Virus record (IMG/VR): IMGVR_UViG_3300051212_001973
Span: 1-28,487 of that record
Direction: 5' to 3' (one strand)
Source: a virus
DNA length: 28,487 nt
Shown here: positions 17,128-24,367 of the stretch, piece after piece
How the letters are laid out: the number at the start of each line of letters is the position of its first letter
How positions within the stretch are numbered: position 1 is the first letter of the stretch
Made by a program: the position numbers and the translations under genes
The notes under the pieces: generated by a model
Told to the model about the DNA's origin: nothing
Databases searched by the model: none
What the model saw: only the letters and a program-made list of their open reading frames with translations

Positions 17128-18105
17128 TCAGAGAAGTCTATGAAAATCCGCCTCATACATCATGATGGCTAGTTCTTTAAAACTAACCTTTGGTTCCCAA
17201 CCAAGATTCTTTTTAGCTTTACATGCATTTCCCAACAACAAAGGTACCTCATGTGGTCTAAACAATCTGTGGTCGATCTTAAGATGCTTGGACACATCTA
17301 AACCCGCATGTTCGAATACAATTTCTAAAAACTCTCTAACTGTATGCGTTTCACCAGTCGCAATAACATAATCGTCTGGTTTTTCTTGTTGCAGCATAAG
17401 CCACATAGCTTTAACATAATCCCCTGCAAATCCCCAATCACGTTTGGCTTCTAGGTTTCCAAGATATAAATGTTCTTGTTTACCAAACTTGATGTTTGCA
17501 GCAGCTATTGTAATCTTTCTGGTAACAAACGTTTCACCACGAACAGGACTTTCATGATTAAACAAGATGCCTGAAGAAACATGTAAGCCATAACTGTGAC
17601 GGTAGTTTCTACATAGGTTATGAGCATATAGTTTTGCTGCCGCATATGGAGACGCTGGAGTCATAAGCGTATGTTCATTTTGAGGCACATCGGTATTGTC
17701 TCCATACATCTCAGAGGAGCTAGCCTGATAGAAGCGAGCTTTTGGGCATATAAGACGGTAAGCCTCAAGTAGCTTAAGGGTACCACCTGCTACTGTGTCT
17801 AATGTTTCTTCTGGCACTTCAAAAGATACACGCACATGGCTTTGAGCGCCAAGATTGTAAATCTCATCTGGTTGATAACTTGTAAGTAATCGATATAAAC
17901 AGCTAGAATCTGTTAGATTGCCATATTCAAGCTTGAAATTTGGATGGTCAAATACTTCCATTTCATCGAGACGGTCTGTGCTAATCAGTGATGTGCGGCG
18001 TTTTACACCAATAACCCGATAACCTTTATCCAGCAATAACTTTGACAGATAAGAACCATCTTGACCTGTTACACCTGTAATGAGGGCTGTTTTTTGATTT
18101 AGCAT
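17128..18105 (-). CDS. gmd: GDP-mannose 4,6-dehydratase (325 aa)
   Basis: Short-chain dehydrogenase fold converting GDP-D-mannose to GDP-4-keto-6-deoxy-D-mannose. Residues 10-17 are TGVTGQDG, the Gmd-specific NADP-binding loop. The active site has SSSEMYG near residue 130 and the catalytic pair Y154 and K158 in SPYAAAKLYAH. The conserved GAQSHVRVSFEVPEET and the C-terminal LFRPHEVPLLLGNACKAKK are also typical. Length is near the family's lower range (about 325-370). The product is the branch point for GDP-fucose, GDP-perosamine, GDP-rhamnose and GDP-colitose; here the fucose synthase is only a remnant, while perosamine- and colitose-type enzymes lie upstream. The ribosome site at ATG 18105 is weak. 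Confidence 0.95.
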   Translation of the reverse strand: MLNQKTALITGVTGQDGSYLSKLLLDKGYRVIGVKRRTSLISTDRLDEMEVFDHPNFKLEYGNLTDSSCLYRLLTSYQPDEIYNLGAQSHVRVSFEVPEETLDTVAGGTLKLLEAYRLICPKARFYQASSSEMYGDNTDVPQNEHTLMTPASPYAAAKLYAHNLCRNYRHSYGLHVSSGILFNHESPVRGETFVTRKITIAAANIKFGKQEHLYLGNLEAKRDWGFAGDYVKAMWLMLQQEKPDDYVIATGETHTVREFLEIVFEHAGLDVSKHLKIDHRLFRPHEVPLLLGNACKAKKNLGWEPKVSFKELAIMMYEADFHRLL

Positions 18106-18116
18106 CTTATTACGAT

Positions 18117-18713
18117 TTATTCCACTTTTTTAATTACGGCACACCCTTTTCCACTTTGTCCTCTCCACCTTACTAAATTAATTTTATCAAAATTGGCTTT
18201 ACAGAAATCGTGTACAGCCGCATCCACTTCTGGGATTTGGCATCCGTCAGGTCCATCAGACATATAATCGTCCACCACAATGTATCCACCAATTTTCACA
18301 TGTGGAAATACATTCTGCAAATCAGATAAAGCATCCAGATAAGAATGTCCACCATCTACAAAAACAAAATCAACGTTGCCTGCAAAGTTAGTTTGAAAAA
18401 AATCTGGATTAATGATTTTTTTACTATCACCTTCGTATATGCGTAGCATTGGAAATTTTTCTAGAAGATTCATTGCATATTGTCTTGCGCCCATATAATC
18501 CAAGTTTAATTCAACTGAAACCATTTTTTCTGGTTTTGCAGCAAAAAGCGCAGTAATAGTACTCCTACCAGTAGCAAACCCAATCTCCAGATATCGCTTT
18601 GGTTTAGCTTCAAGAATTAGGTCGATTAAAAAATCTCGTTCCTCAGAATTTAAATGGCCTTTGGGAAACCACAGATTTTCAATTTCATTAACTATAGAAT
18701 TTTTTGTTGTCAT
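18117..18713 (-). CDS. Class I SAM-dependent methyltransferase, type 24-like (198 aa)
   Basis: A small Rossmann methyltransferase. Motif I is LEIGFATGRS (residues 42-51), and the post-motif acidic residue lies in VSVELNLDY. The later VDGGHSYLDALSD (from residue 119) and VVDDY (146-150) give the Methyltransf_24 pattern, whose Asp/Asp/His set often binds a metal ion in sugar O-methyltransferases such as those modifying rhamnose or cell-surface glycans. No membrane segment. The ATG overlaps the stop of the FkbM-type gene (ATGA), with AAAAGG upstream. The target is probably a sugar hydroxyl in the glycan built by this cluster; that is inferred from neighbours. Confidence 0.88.
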   Translation of the reverse strand: MTTKNSIVNEIENLWFPKGHLNSEERDFLIDLILEAKPKRYLEIGFATGRSTITALFAAKPEKMVSVELNLDYMGARQYAMNLLEKFPMLRIYEGDSKKIINPDFFQTNFAGNVDFVFVDGGHSYLDALSDLQNVFPHVKIGGYIVVDDYMSDGPDGCQIPEVDAAVHDFCKANFDKINLVRWRGQSGKGCAVIKKVE

Positions 18714-19324
18714 AGTGTACCTTTTAAAAGAATTGCTTGATATGGCCTTACAGCATCATCGCTTAACTTGTTAAGTTGTAAGTCATAAATACTATAACCA
18801 TATTCTGCCAGAATGGATCTCTTGTGCCAATCTTCATCTAGGTGAAACTCTACTTGCCAAACAATATTCCGTTCTTTAAGAAGCTTTCGAGCGCCCTCAA
18901 ACAAATTCCATTCAGCACCTTCGATATCAACCTTTATAAAGTCAACTTGCTTGTCTGCAAAAAAGCTATCTAACTTCAAACATGGCACTTCAACGTAAGA
19001 CGTATATGGATTATAGCTCATGTCATGGTTGAGCAAGCTTCCAAGGTGACTAGCAGCATTGTAAAACTTTACTGTGCCATCAACATCAGACACAGCAGAT
19101 TTTATCAGTTCTACTCTTGGAAAAGACCAACCATCAGTAGCTCTTATAACCGAACGCAAATAATCGTGATTTTCATTGTCTGGTTCGAATGCATATCCGT
19201 ATGACATAACTTGTTGGAAATAGTGTAACAACTCACCTCGGCACGCACCGATATCAGCATAATGCCAATCAGGTTGAATCACTCTGGATATACCTTGTAT
19301 TTGTCTAATGACCCATTCATCCAT
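18710..19324 (-). CDS. FkbM-family methyltransferase (204 aa)
   Basis: Shows the FkbM hallmarks: ADIGACRGELLHYF (motif I, residues 23-36), an acidic loop FEPDNENHDYLR, and the signature DFIKVDIEGAEWNLFEGA (about residues 128-145). FkbM-type enzymes O-methylate hydroxyls of polyketides and of surface sugars, and are frequent in O-antigen and viral glycan clusters. The protein is short and soluble, with no N-terminal targeting signal. Its start at ATG 19324 lies inside the end of the 47-aa remnant gene (8-base overlap), with GGAGGAG just upstream as a strong ribosome site. Confidence 0.92.
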   Translation of the reverse strand: MDEWVIRQIQGISRVIQPDWHYADIGACRGELLHYFQQVMSYGYAFEPDNENHDYLRSVIRATDGWSFPRVELIKSAVSDVDGTVKFYNAASHLGSLLNHDMSYNPYTSYVEVPCLKLDSFFADKQVDFIKVDIEGAEWNLFEGARKLLKERNIVWQVEFHLDEDWHKRSILAEYGYSIYDLQLNKLSDDAVRPYQAILLKGTL

Positions 19325-19460
19325 TGTATTTCTCCTCCGTTACAACCGCAGACTTACTTGTACTTTCAAAAAAGCTTTGCACGTATACTTTTGGTTGAAG
19401 CTGTGAAAAACCATATGCAACAGCTCCACCAACAAAACCGTTTCCGATAACACTAATCAT
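19317..19460 (-). pseudogene. UDP-glucose-dehydrogenase-like remnant (47 aa)
   Basis: A 47-codon frame. Its first 18 residues, MISVIGNGFVGGAVAYGF, match the NAD-binding start of phage UDP-glucose/GDP-mannose dehydrogenase-like proteins ('I-x-V-I-G-N-G-F-V-G'). A second strand (PKVYV) follows, and then an unrelated-looking end (SFFESTSKSAVVTEEKYNG). A functional member needs roughly 300-450 residues with a catalytic Cys domain, absent here. The ATG overlaps the previous stop by ATGA; its own stop overlaps the FkbM start and holds that gene's ribosome site. This looks like an in-frame internal deletion, but the C-terminal part could not be matched with confidence. Confidence 0.65.
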
Positions 19461-20074
19461 TGTTCTCGTCTTTCTTTTTTGAATATCAAGCAACTATTTT
19501 CTGCAATCGTGCGATATTCAAAACTAGTTTCGTGCTTTTTTGCAAGATTAATGTAAAAATGTTTATCAAACAACCAATTTGGTGAAGAGTTCATCATTCC
19601 ACCCCATTGATATTCTTGTTTTTCTGTTGTATTTCCAAGTCTTACACGAGCTAAGAAAACGATATCGTTTTGTTCTATTAGCAAATCAAGAAGTTCTTTT
19701 GGTTTTTCAACCATATTAATGGTGCTATCCATAAGCACACAATCATAGCCCTTAACTTGCTTCATTTCCTCCAAGTTATCTAAATCAGAGTAAAAAAACC
19801 TTGTGGTAGCAGAGTCAAAATAAGAGTTGGCAAAATCTAAACACGATTCGTTGATATCGTAACCATCACAATAAAATCGATCTGACAGTTTTTTTAGTGC
19901 ATAGAACCATCTGCCGTTTCCACAGCCAAGATCTGCGATTCTCGGCTTGGTAATCGATTTTGTTAGCCCATGTACGCATTCAGCAATACCACTGTGTAAA
20001 ATAGAAACATTTGCTTCGAAATCTTGCAAATAACCATGCGCAATCGCAACTTCTTTTTTTGCCCATTCTTTCAT
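19457..20074 (-). CDS. Class I SAM-dependent methyltransferase (205 aa)
   Basis: Rossmann methyltransferase with a clear motif I, IADLGCGNGRWFYAL (residues 46-60), and a motif II acidic end, CDGYDINESCLDFA. A segment near the middle (YDCVLMDSTINMVEKP) marks the catalytic-side strand. It is compact and soluble. Relatives with this pattern methylate sugars or small molecules, and its place between a ColD-like enzyme and an FkbM gene suggests a sugar substrate. It overlaps the ColD-like gene by ATGA and the dehydrogenase remnant by ATGA, so translation is coupled on both sides. The exact position methylated cannot be inferred. Confidence 0.87.
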   Translation of the reverse strand: MKEWAKKEVAIAHGYLQDFEANVSILHSGIAECVHGLTKSITKPRIADLGCGNGRWFYALKKLSDRFYCDGYDINESCLDFANSYFDSATTRFFYSDLDNLEEMKQVKGYDCVLMDSTINMVEKPKELLDLLIEQNDIVFLARVRLGNTTEKQEYQWGGMMNSSPNWLFDKHFYINLAKKHETSFEYRTIAENSCLIFKKERREQ

Positions 20075-21234
20075 GGTGTTTCTTTTTCTGTTGTTGTTAT
20101 AATGTTCGAAACTTTTTCAATATCTGTTTTTGACAACATTGGATGATTTGGAACATACAAGCCATATTCATTGATACGCATTGCGTTATCAACCTTGTAA
20201 CGTTGAGGAAAGTTTTTAGTGTAAAACGGTTGGCTTGTCATAGAACCAGCAATCAAAGGTCGAACTTGAACGTTTTCATCTTGCAAGCGTTTTACAATAT
20301 TGTTCTTAGCTTTTGATATCACTGGATATGCGAAGTTCGAAACAAAGCAGTCTTTGGCAACAACTGGGCTCCATTCTGTTTTTACTAAGCGTTTGTAGAG
20401 CTTATAGTTTGCGTTGCGATTTTTAATGATCTTTGGCAACTTGTCTAGCTGATCGATTCCCAAAAACGCTTGCAAATCGGTAGAACGAAAATTAAAGCCA
20501 AGATAATAAAAAGTGTATAACGAACTAAATGCATCTACATTGAACTCGGTTTGTAGTTTTGTTTTTTGTTCAGTCGTCAAATCACGATCCCATCCATGAT
20601 TTCTAATAGACTTAAGAACCATGTTTAGTTCTTCATCATTGGTAGAAACCATGCCGCCTTCGATAGTAGAAATATGATGACCAAAATAAGAAGAAAAAAT
20701 GCTCATTGCTCCGAACGTTCCAAGTTGTTTCCCTTTGTATGCAGAGCCAAGAGATTCACAAGCATCTTCTAACAAAATAACGTTATATTCGTTACAAAGC
20801 TTAACAATTTGATTCATGTCTGGTACTAAACCAAGAACTGAAACCAACAAAAGTACTTTTGGTTTTTCTGTTTGAAACAAATATTCAAGTTGCTTTAAAT
20901 CAACTGACAAATCTTGCAGATTGCAGTCACAAATAACTGGTTCAAATCCAAGTTGAACAACAGATGAAAAATCTGTTGCCCAAGACAAAGCAGGAACAAC
21001 AACTTTACAGCCACGGTCGATTCTTTTTGCTTCCAAAAGAGCTTGAAGCATCATGATGATAGCAGATGATCCAGAGTTAACGAATGTGCTATGCTCCATT
21101 CCCAACATCTTCGACCACTTGTTCTCAAAATCAATAGTTAATGGACCTTTTGTTAGTCTGGGGTAGGTCTTTAGCCACTTAATCAATCGATTTACGTCAC
21201 GTTTATCAATGGTGTCTTTTACTAGTTCTATCAC
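20071..21234 (-). CDS. PLP-dependent ColD/E1-like 3-dehydratase, Lys replaced by His (387 aa)
   Basis: Member of the DegT/DnrJ/EryC1/StrS fold: VNSGSSAIIMMLQAL near residues 52-66, PALSWATDFSSVVQLGFEPV (81-100), and the PLP-pyridine Asp in LLEDACES (D157). Where aminotransferases carry the Schiff-base Lys, it reads SSYFGHHISTIEGG, with His186-His187. This HH is known from ColD (GDP-4-keto-6-deoxymannose 3-dehydratase) and E1, which remove the C3 hydroxyl. The N-terminal KTYPRLTKGPLT also fits ColD. Substrate and product (a 3,6-dideoxy-4-keto sugar) are inferred from family and from neighbouring gmd. The start is GTG 21234, and the family-like N-terminus supports it. A different HH-containing dehydratase is the main alternative. 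Confidence 0.85.
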   Translation of the reverse strand: MIELVKDTIDKRDVNRLIKWLKTYPRLTKGPLTIDFENKWSKMLGMEHSTFVNSGSSAIIMMLQALLEAKRIDRGCKVVVPALSWATDFSSVVQLGFEPVICDCNLQDLSVDLKQLEYLFQTEKPKVLLLVSVLGLVPDMNQIVKLCNEYNVILLEDACESLGSAYKGKQLGTFGAMSIFSSYFGHHISTIEGGMVSTNDEELNMVLKSIRNHGWDRDLTTEQKTKLQTEFNVDAFSSLYTFYYLGFNFRSTDLQAFLGIDQLDKLPKIIKNRNANYKLYKRLVKTEWSPVVAKDCFVSNFAYPVISKAKNNIVKRLQDENVQVRPLIAGSMTSQPFYTKNFPQRYKVDNAMRINEYGLYVPNHPMLSKTDIEKVSNIITTTEKETP

Positions 21235-21241
21235 TGTTTTC

Positions 21242-22333
21242 TCACTTTTTGTAAAAAGCTTTTACACACTCAATAACAGTTGTTTGTTGATCTTGTTTTA
21301 GTTCATAAGATGAAGGCAAAGACAAAGCTCGATCATATATGTGTGCGCTATATGCGTATTGTTCTTTGTTTAGGTTCATATAGCTATAGCAAGGTTGTAC
21401 ATGCAATGGATAAAAAAACAACCTACTGCCTATTTGATTCGCTTTTAGATGCTCTTGTAGCTTTTCTCTATTCTCTGTCAAAAGAGAAGTAAACCAAAAC
21501 ACAGGCCGAGAAGTTTCTGGTCTGATTGGACAAAACATAAGTTCATCGATACCAGATAGCTCTTCAATATATCGATCATGAATTTCTTTTTTTCGAGCTA
21601 TAACTTTTTCTAGTTTTGTTAGTTGAGCTAAACCTACAGCCGCTTGCATTTCTGTGAAAGAAAAGTTGAATCCGATTTCTTCATGAATAAAGACGCCTTT
21701 TCTGTCCCGCCCATGATTTTTCAGTCGATAGCATTTGTTACGCAACTCTTCATTATTTGTAAGAATAACACCACCTTCGCCACAAGTAATGGTTTTATTG
21801 CCGTAAAAAGAAAGAATACCAATGTCACCAAACGTTCCAACATGCTTGTTGTTATGAAACACACCCATTCCTTGAGCTGCATCTTCAACAACATAAAGAC
21901 CATGTTTTTTGGCCAAATTCATCAATGGTTCCATGTTCGCACTTTGGCCGTAAAGATGCACTGGAACGATTGCTTTTGTTTTCGGAGTTATAAGCTTTTC
22001 TACGTTGTTTGCATCCAAGCAATAATAGTCTTTTTCAACTTCAGAAAACACTGGTGTTAATCCTGCCATGATAGCAGCATTGGCCGTCGCAACAAACGTT
22101 ATGTTTGGCACAATCACTTCATCTCCCGGCTGCAAACCAAGAGCCTTGAATGCGCAATAAAGAGCAGCAGTACCGTTCGTAAACGCCATCGCATATGTCG
22201 ATTGAGTATATTCTTTTATTGTTTGCTCAAATCGTTCGGTGAACTTATGCTCGGTTACATACTTTGTTCTAATAGAATCTGTCAAATATTCGAGTTCAAC
22301 ATCATCGATCCAAGGCTCGATTTGGTTTATCAT
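21242..22333 (-). CDS. per: GDP-perosamine synthase-like aminotransferase (363 aa)
   Basis: PLP sugar aminotransferase with the Schiff-base lysine K180 in SFYGNKTITCGEGG, almost identical to the RfbE/Per signature. It also has FTNGTAALYCAFKALGLQPG (51-70), PNITFVATANAAIMAG (76-91), and VVEDAAQ with D151 and Q154 for cofactor binding. Such enzymes convert GDP-4-keto-6-deoxymannose, the Gmd product, plus glutamate to GDP-perosamine. Length is typical (about 360-370). The ATG overlaps the upstream stop by ATGA, so it is coupled to the DUF6165-like gene. No N-acetyl- or N-formyltransferase for perosamine was seen nearby. A relative acting on a UDP-4-keto sugar cannot be fully excluded. Confidence 0.85.
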   Translation of the reverse strand: MINQIEPWIDDVELEYLTDSIRTKYVTEHKFTERFEQTIKEYTQSTYAMAFTNGTAALYCAFKALGLQPGDEVIVPNITFVATANAAIMAGLTPVFSEVEKDYYCLDANNVEKLITPKTKAIVPVHLYGQSANMEPLMNLAKKHGLYVVEDAAQGMGVFHNNKHVGTFGDIGILSFYGNKTITCGEGGVILTNNEELRNKCYRLKNHGRDRKGVFIHEEIGFNFSFTEMQAAVGLAQLTKLEKVIARKKEIHDRYIEELSGIDELMFCPIRPETSRPVFWFTSLLTENREKLQEHLKANQIGSRLFFYPLHVQPCYSYMNLNKEQYAYSAHIYDRALSLPSSYELKQDQQTTVIECVKAFYKK

Positions 22334-22737
22334 GGAGCGATAACTTTCCTTGCAAGTGTTGTTTCTTTGTAAGACTTTTGTTCTTTGATGCCAGAGTTGA
22401 AGAAATCGTTTATTTTTCGCTTTACAACAAAGCGTTTATCATTTAGTTGTGCGTCCATACAAGCGTATTTGATAAAATCAGAGTCAAAATTTTCGTGTTC
22501 TTCTTTTTCTCTGATTAGATCTTCTGTATCCCAAAGTTGAAGGTTGATTGTTTTAAGCTCTTGATACAAATCTTGTGGAATATCCAACTTGTTTTCTGTA
22601 ACACATTCATGAAGAACACTGAGTTCTTTTCTCACATGCACAAGACGTTCTTCTGAAGTAATACGTTCGTTTTTGATTTCCAATATCGTGATTTTGTCAA
22701 ACAGCTCTCCAACCGAAACTGGTATGCGTATGTCCAT
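22330..22737 (-). CDS. DUF6165-like protein (135 aa)
   Basis: The frame extends upstream, but the AGGAG site six bases before ATG 22737 and the family-like start MDIRIPVSVGELFDKITILE argue for this start (135 aa). The motif 'IxVSxGELxDKxxILEIKxE+I' followed by a helical region (ITSEERLVHVRKELSVLHE) matches, as far as can be judged by eye, the small DUF6165 family found in glycan and LPS clusters. Its function is not known. It ends overlapping the per gene by ATGA, and a 59-base gap separates it from the glycosyltransferase-like gene upstream. No membrane segment, metal site or enzyme motif is evident. Confidence 0.8.
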   Translation of the reverse strand: MDIRIPVSVGELFDKITILEIKNERITSEERLVHVRKELSVLHECVTENKLDIPQDLYQELKTINLQLWDTEDLIREKEEHENFDSDFIKYACMDAQLNDKRFVVKRKINDFFNSGIKEQKSYKETTLARKVIAP

Positions 22738-22743
22738 ATGAAA

Positions 22744-22748
22744 CTCCT
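22744..22748 (-). promoter_or_regulatory. Shine-Dalgarno site that decides the DUF6165 start
   Basis: AGGAG on the minus strand, six bases before ATG 22737. It overrides the longer frame starting at 22845, which has no family-like N-terminus and overlaps the previous gene by 49 bases. Confidence 0.7.
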
Positions 22749-22796
22749 GCTGAAATACTTTGATTGCAAACCAATCAAATGTACCAGCCAAAGTTT

Positions 22797-23561
22797 TTAC
22801 TTGTTCATGATTGTTTTGAAGTTGTTTTTGTAACGAACAGGACAAAAGAAATGTCCATCGATAAGAGCGTACAAGTGTATGTACTTTTTTTGTTCCGAGC
22901 GTAGATTAAAAAAATCTGAAAGGTCGGCAAATGAACTGTTGGTCATGTGAAGCTCTTTCGCATTTTCAATCACATATCCGTAGTCAAGAATGTCTCCTTT
23001 GTAAAACATTTGCTTTGGAGTAACAACTGGCAAGCCTTCTGGAAGCTTTGCTCGATCAATTGTTCTTCCACGTTCGGGATCATCGTGTAAAAACACATAC
23101 TCGCCTTCCTTTACTCCGAATCTGTCAAACAAAGCTTTTTCACGTTCCATATCACGTTTCATACCAAATGAATCCCATTTTTCATGAAATGGTACGTTTG
23201 CTTCCATGTAAAAGAACTCATCATACGTCATGGTTTTATTATCGATAACCGCATTAAACTCTTGGAATTTACTACCAAAAAATCCCAAACCAACATAGTC
23301 ATAACCATTTTGACGATAAAACTTGGCTAAAAGCTGTGATTCTTTCACATCTTGCTGCACTGTGTTGTATTCCAATCCACCAGCAACAGGTAAAACATGA
23401 AAATTATCTAAATCGTGAAACATCTTTTTAATGGTTATTAGATTGTTTTCTTTGCAAGGCATAACAACAAGTTTATTTCGCTTTGCAAAGTAACGAATCA
23501 TACCGTTCACAAGAAACAAATCACCCAAACCAAGATGGGGAAGATAAAACAATCTGCTCAT
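22797..23561 (-). CDS. GT-B/GT9-like glycosyltransferase-type protein (254 aa)
   Basis: Opens MSRLFYLPHLGLGDLFLVNG, reminiscent of the N-terminal 'GLGDxxxxxPL' loop of heptosyltransferase-like (GT9) and related GT-B proteins. The C-terminal half has YVFLHDDPERGRTIDR, which fits the nucleotide-sugar-side start of such folds, and then NSSFADLSDFFNLR. At 254 residues it is shorter than ADP-heptose transferases (about 320-350), so it may be a reduced or specialised member. The specific donor is unknown. The start has a GGAG site six bases upstream and overlaps the preceding gene by ATGA. It sits among several other transferases, consistent with a role in glycan assembly. Confidence 0.68.
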   Translation of the reverse strand: MSRLFYLPHLGLGDLFLVNGMIRYFAKRNKLVVMPCKENNLITIKKMFHDLDNFHVLPVAGGLEYNTVQQDVKESQLLAKFYRQNGYDYVGLGFFGSKFQEFNAVIDNKTMTYDEFFYMEANVPFHEKWDSFGMKRDMEREKALFDRFGVKEGEYVFLHDDPERGRTIDRAKLPEGLPVVTPKQMFYKGDILDYGYVIENAKELHMTNSSFADLSDFFNLRSEQKKYIHLYALIDGHFFCPVRYKNNFKTIMNK

Positions 23562-24367
23562 TTTAGCTCCTTATCAACAATTTTTTGTGTTAGTTTGAAA
23601 GATCCAAGAGGAGAGCAGTTCTCTTCATACCATTCCAAACAAGCTTGATGCATTTCTTTCCATCTTGTCTCTGAGCACCCTTCGATAACTTCTCTAACTT
23701 GTTCTGGGCTTTCTGCATAAAGATAATGCACGTCTTTTTGTGGTGGAGAATAATACTCGGTTGATACACCGGGAGTGAACACAGGAACGGTCCCTAAGCC
23801 AATCAACTCAATATCACGCAAACATTTTGGTCCTACGCCGGGCAAACACAAACCAAACTTGCTGCGCTTTAACGCTCTAAGATATTGTGGATGATCCAAT
23901 AATCTAGAACTATGTTGACCCATCCAGTATTTTTGTATGCTTGTGCCCCAGTTGTGTCCACCACGAAGATTTGTTGTAAACGTACCAATAAAAATGCTTT
24001 CTACACCACGTTCTGAATAACTTAAGTCACCTTCGTTTTTAACTTGTTCAAAAATTCGAGGATGCTTGGGCCAAAACGTCCATGGATGACAGCTGTTTCC
24101 TGTATGCACTTGATTGGCCCACAAAGACAGCTTCCATGTCAGAAATGGACTAAGCTTATCTGTTATGGGGTTATCATATAGTAGCACGTCTCCAACAGCA
24201 TTAATCCAAGGTCTTGCTTCTGGGTACATTGTTTCGTTTGGAAGTGGATAACTTCCAATGATTTTGTTTGGTACTACTTCACAATAACCACGTTCTCCCC
24301 ACATATCCAAAAGTTCTCTAAAAGAACTTCCATCATGACCACCGATTGTTGGTTTCAATATTTTCAT
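23558..24367 (-). CDS. Exostosin-like (GT47-type) glycosyltransferase (269 aa)
   Basis: A soluble protein with a C-terminal segment KFGLCLPGVGPKCLRDIELIGLGTVPVFTPGV. This matches the pattern of exostosin-like GT-B enzymes ('R-S-K-F-x-L-x-x-x-G', then an R/E-containing helix and 'G-x-x-P-V'). An upstream part contains FIGTFTTNLRGGHNWGTSIQ. The N-terminal part (KILKPTIGGHDGSSFRELLDMW) is unusual and short. No signal or membrane segment is present, unlike the eukaryotic exostosins. It overlaps both neighbours by ATGA, so it is translated with the CgeB-like and GT9-like proteins. The donor and linkage cannot be inferred. Confidence 0.72.
   Translation of the reverse strand: MKILKPTIGGHDGSSFRELLDMWGERGYCEVVPNKIIGSYPLPNETMYPEARPWINAVGDVLLYDNPITDKLSPFLTWKLSLWANQVHTGNSCHPWTFWPKHPRIFEQVKNEGDLSYSERGVESIFIGTFTTNLRGGHNWGTSIQKYWMGQHSSRLLDHPQYLRALKRSKFGLCLPGVGPKCLRDIELIGLGTVPVFTPGVSTEYYSPPQKDVHYLYAESPEQVREVIEGCSETRWKEMHQACLEWYEENCSPLGSFKLTQKIVDKELK

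Noticed and set aside
22738-22845. Longer N-terminus (36 extra residues) for the DUF6165-like protein
   Set aside because: It overlaps the preceding gene by 49 bases and does not fit the family start; a strong AGGAG site supports ATG 22737.
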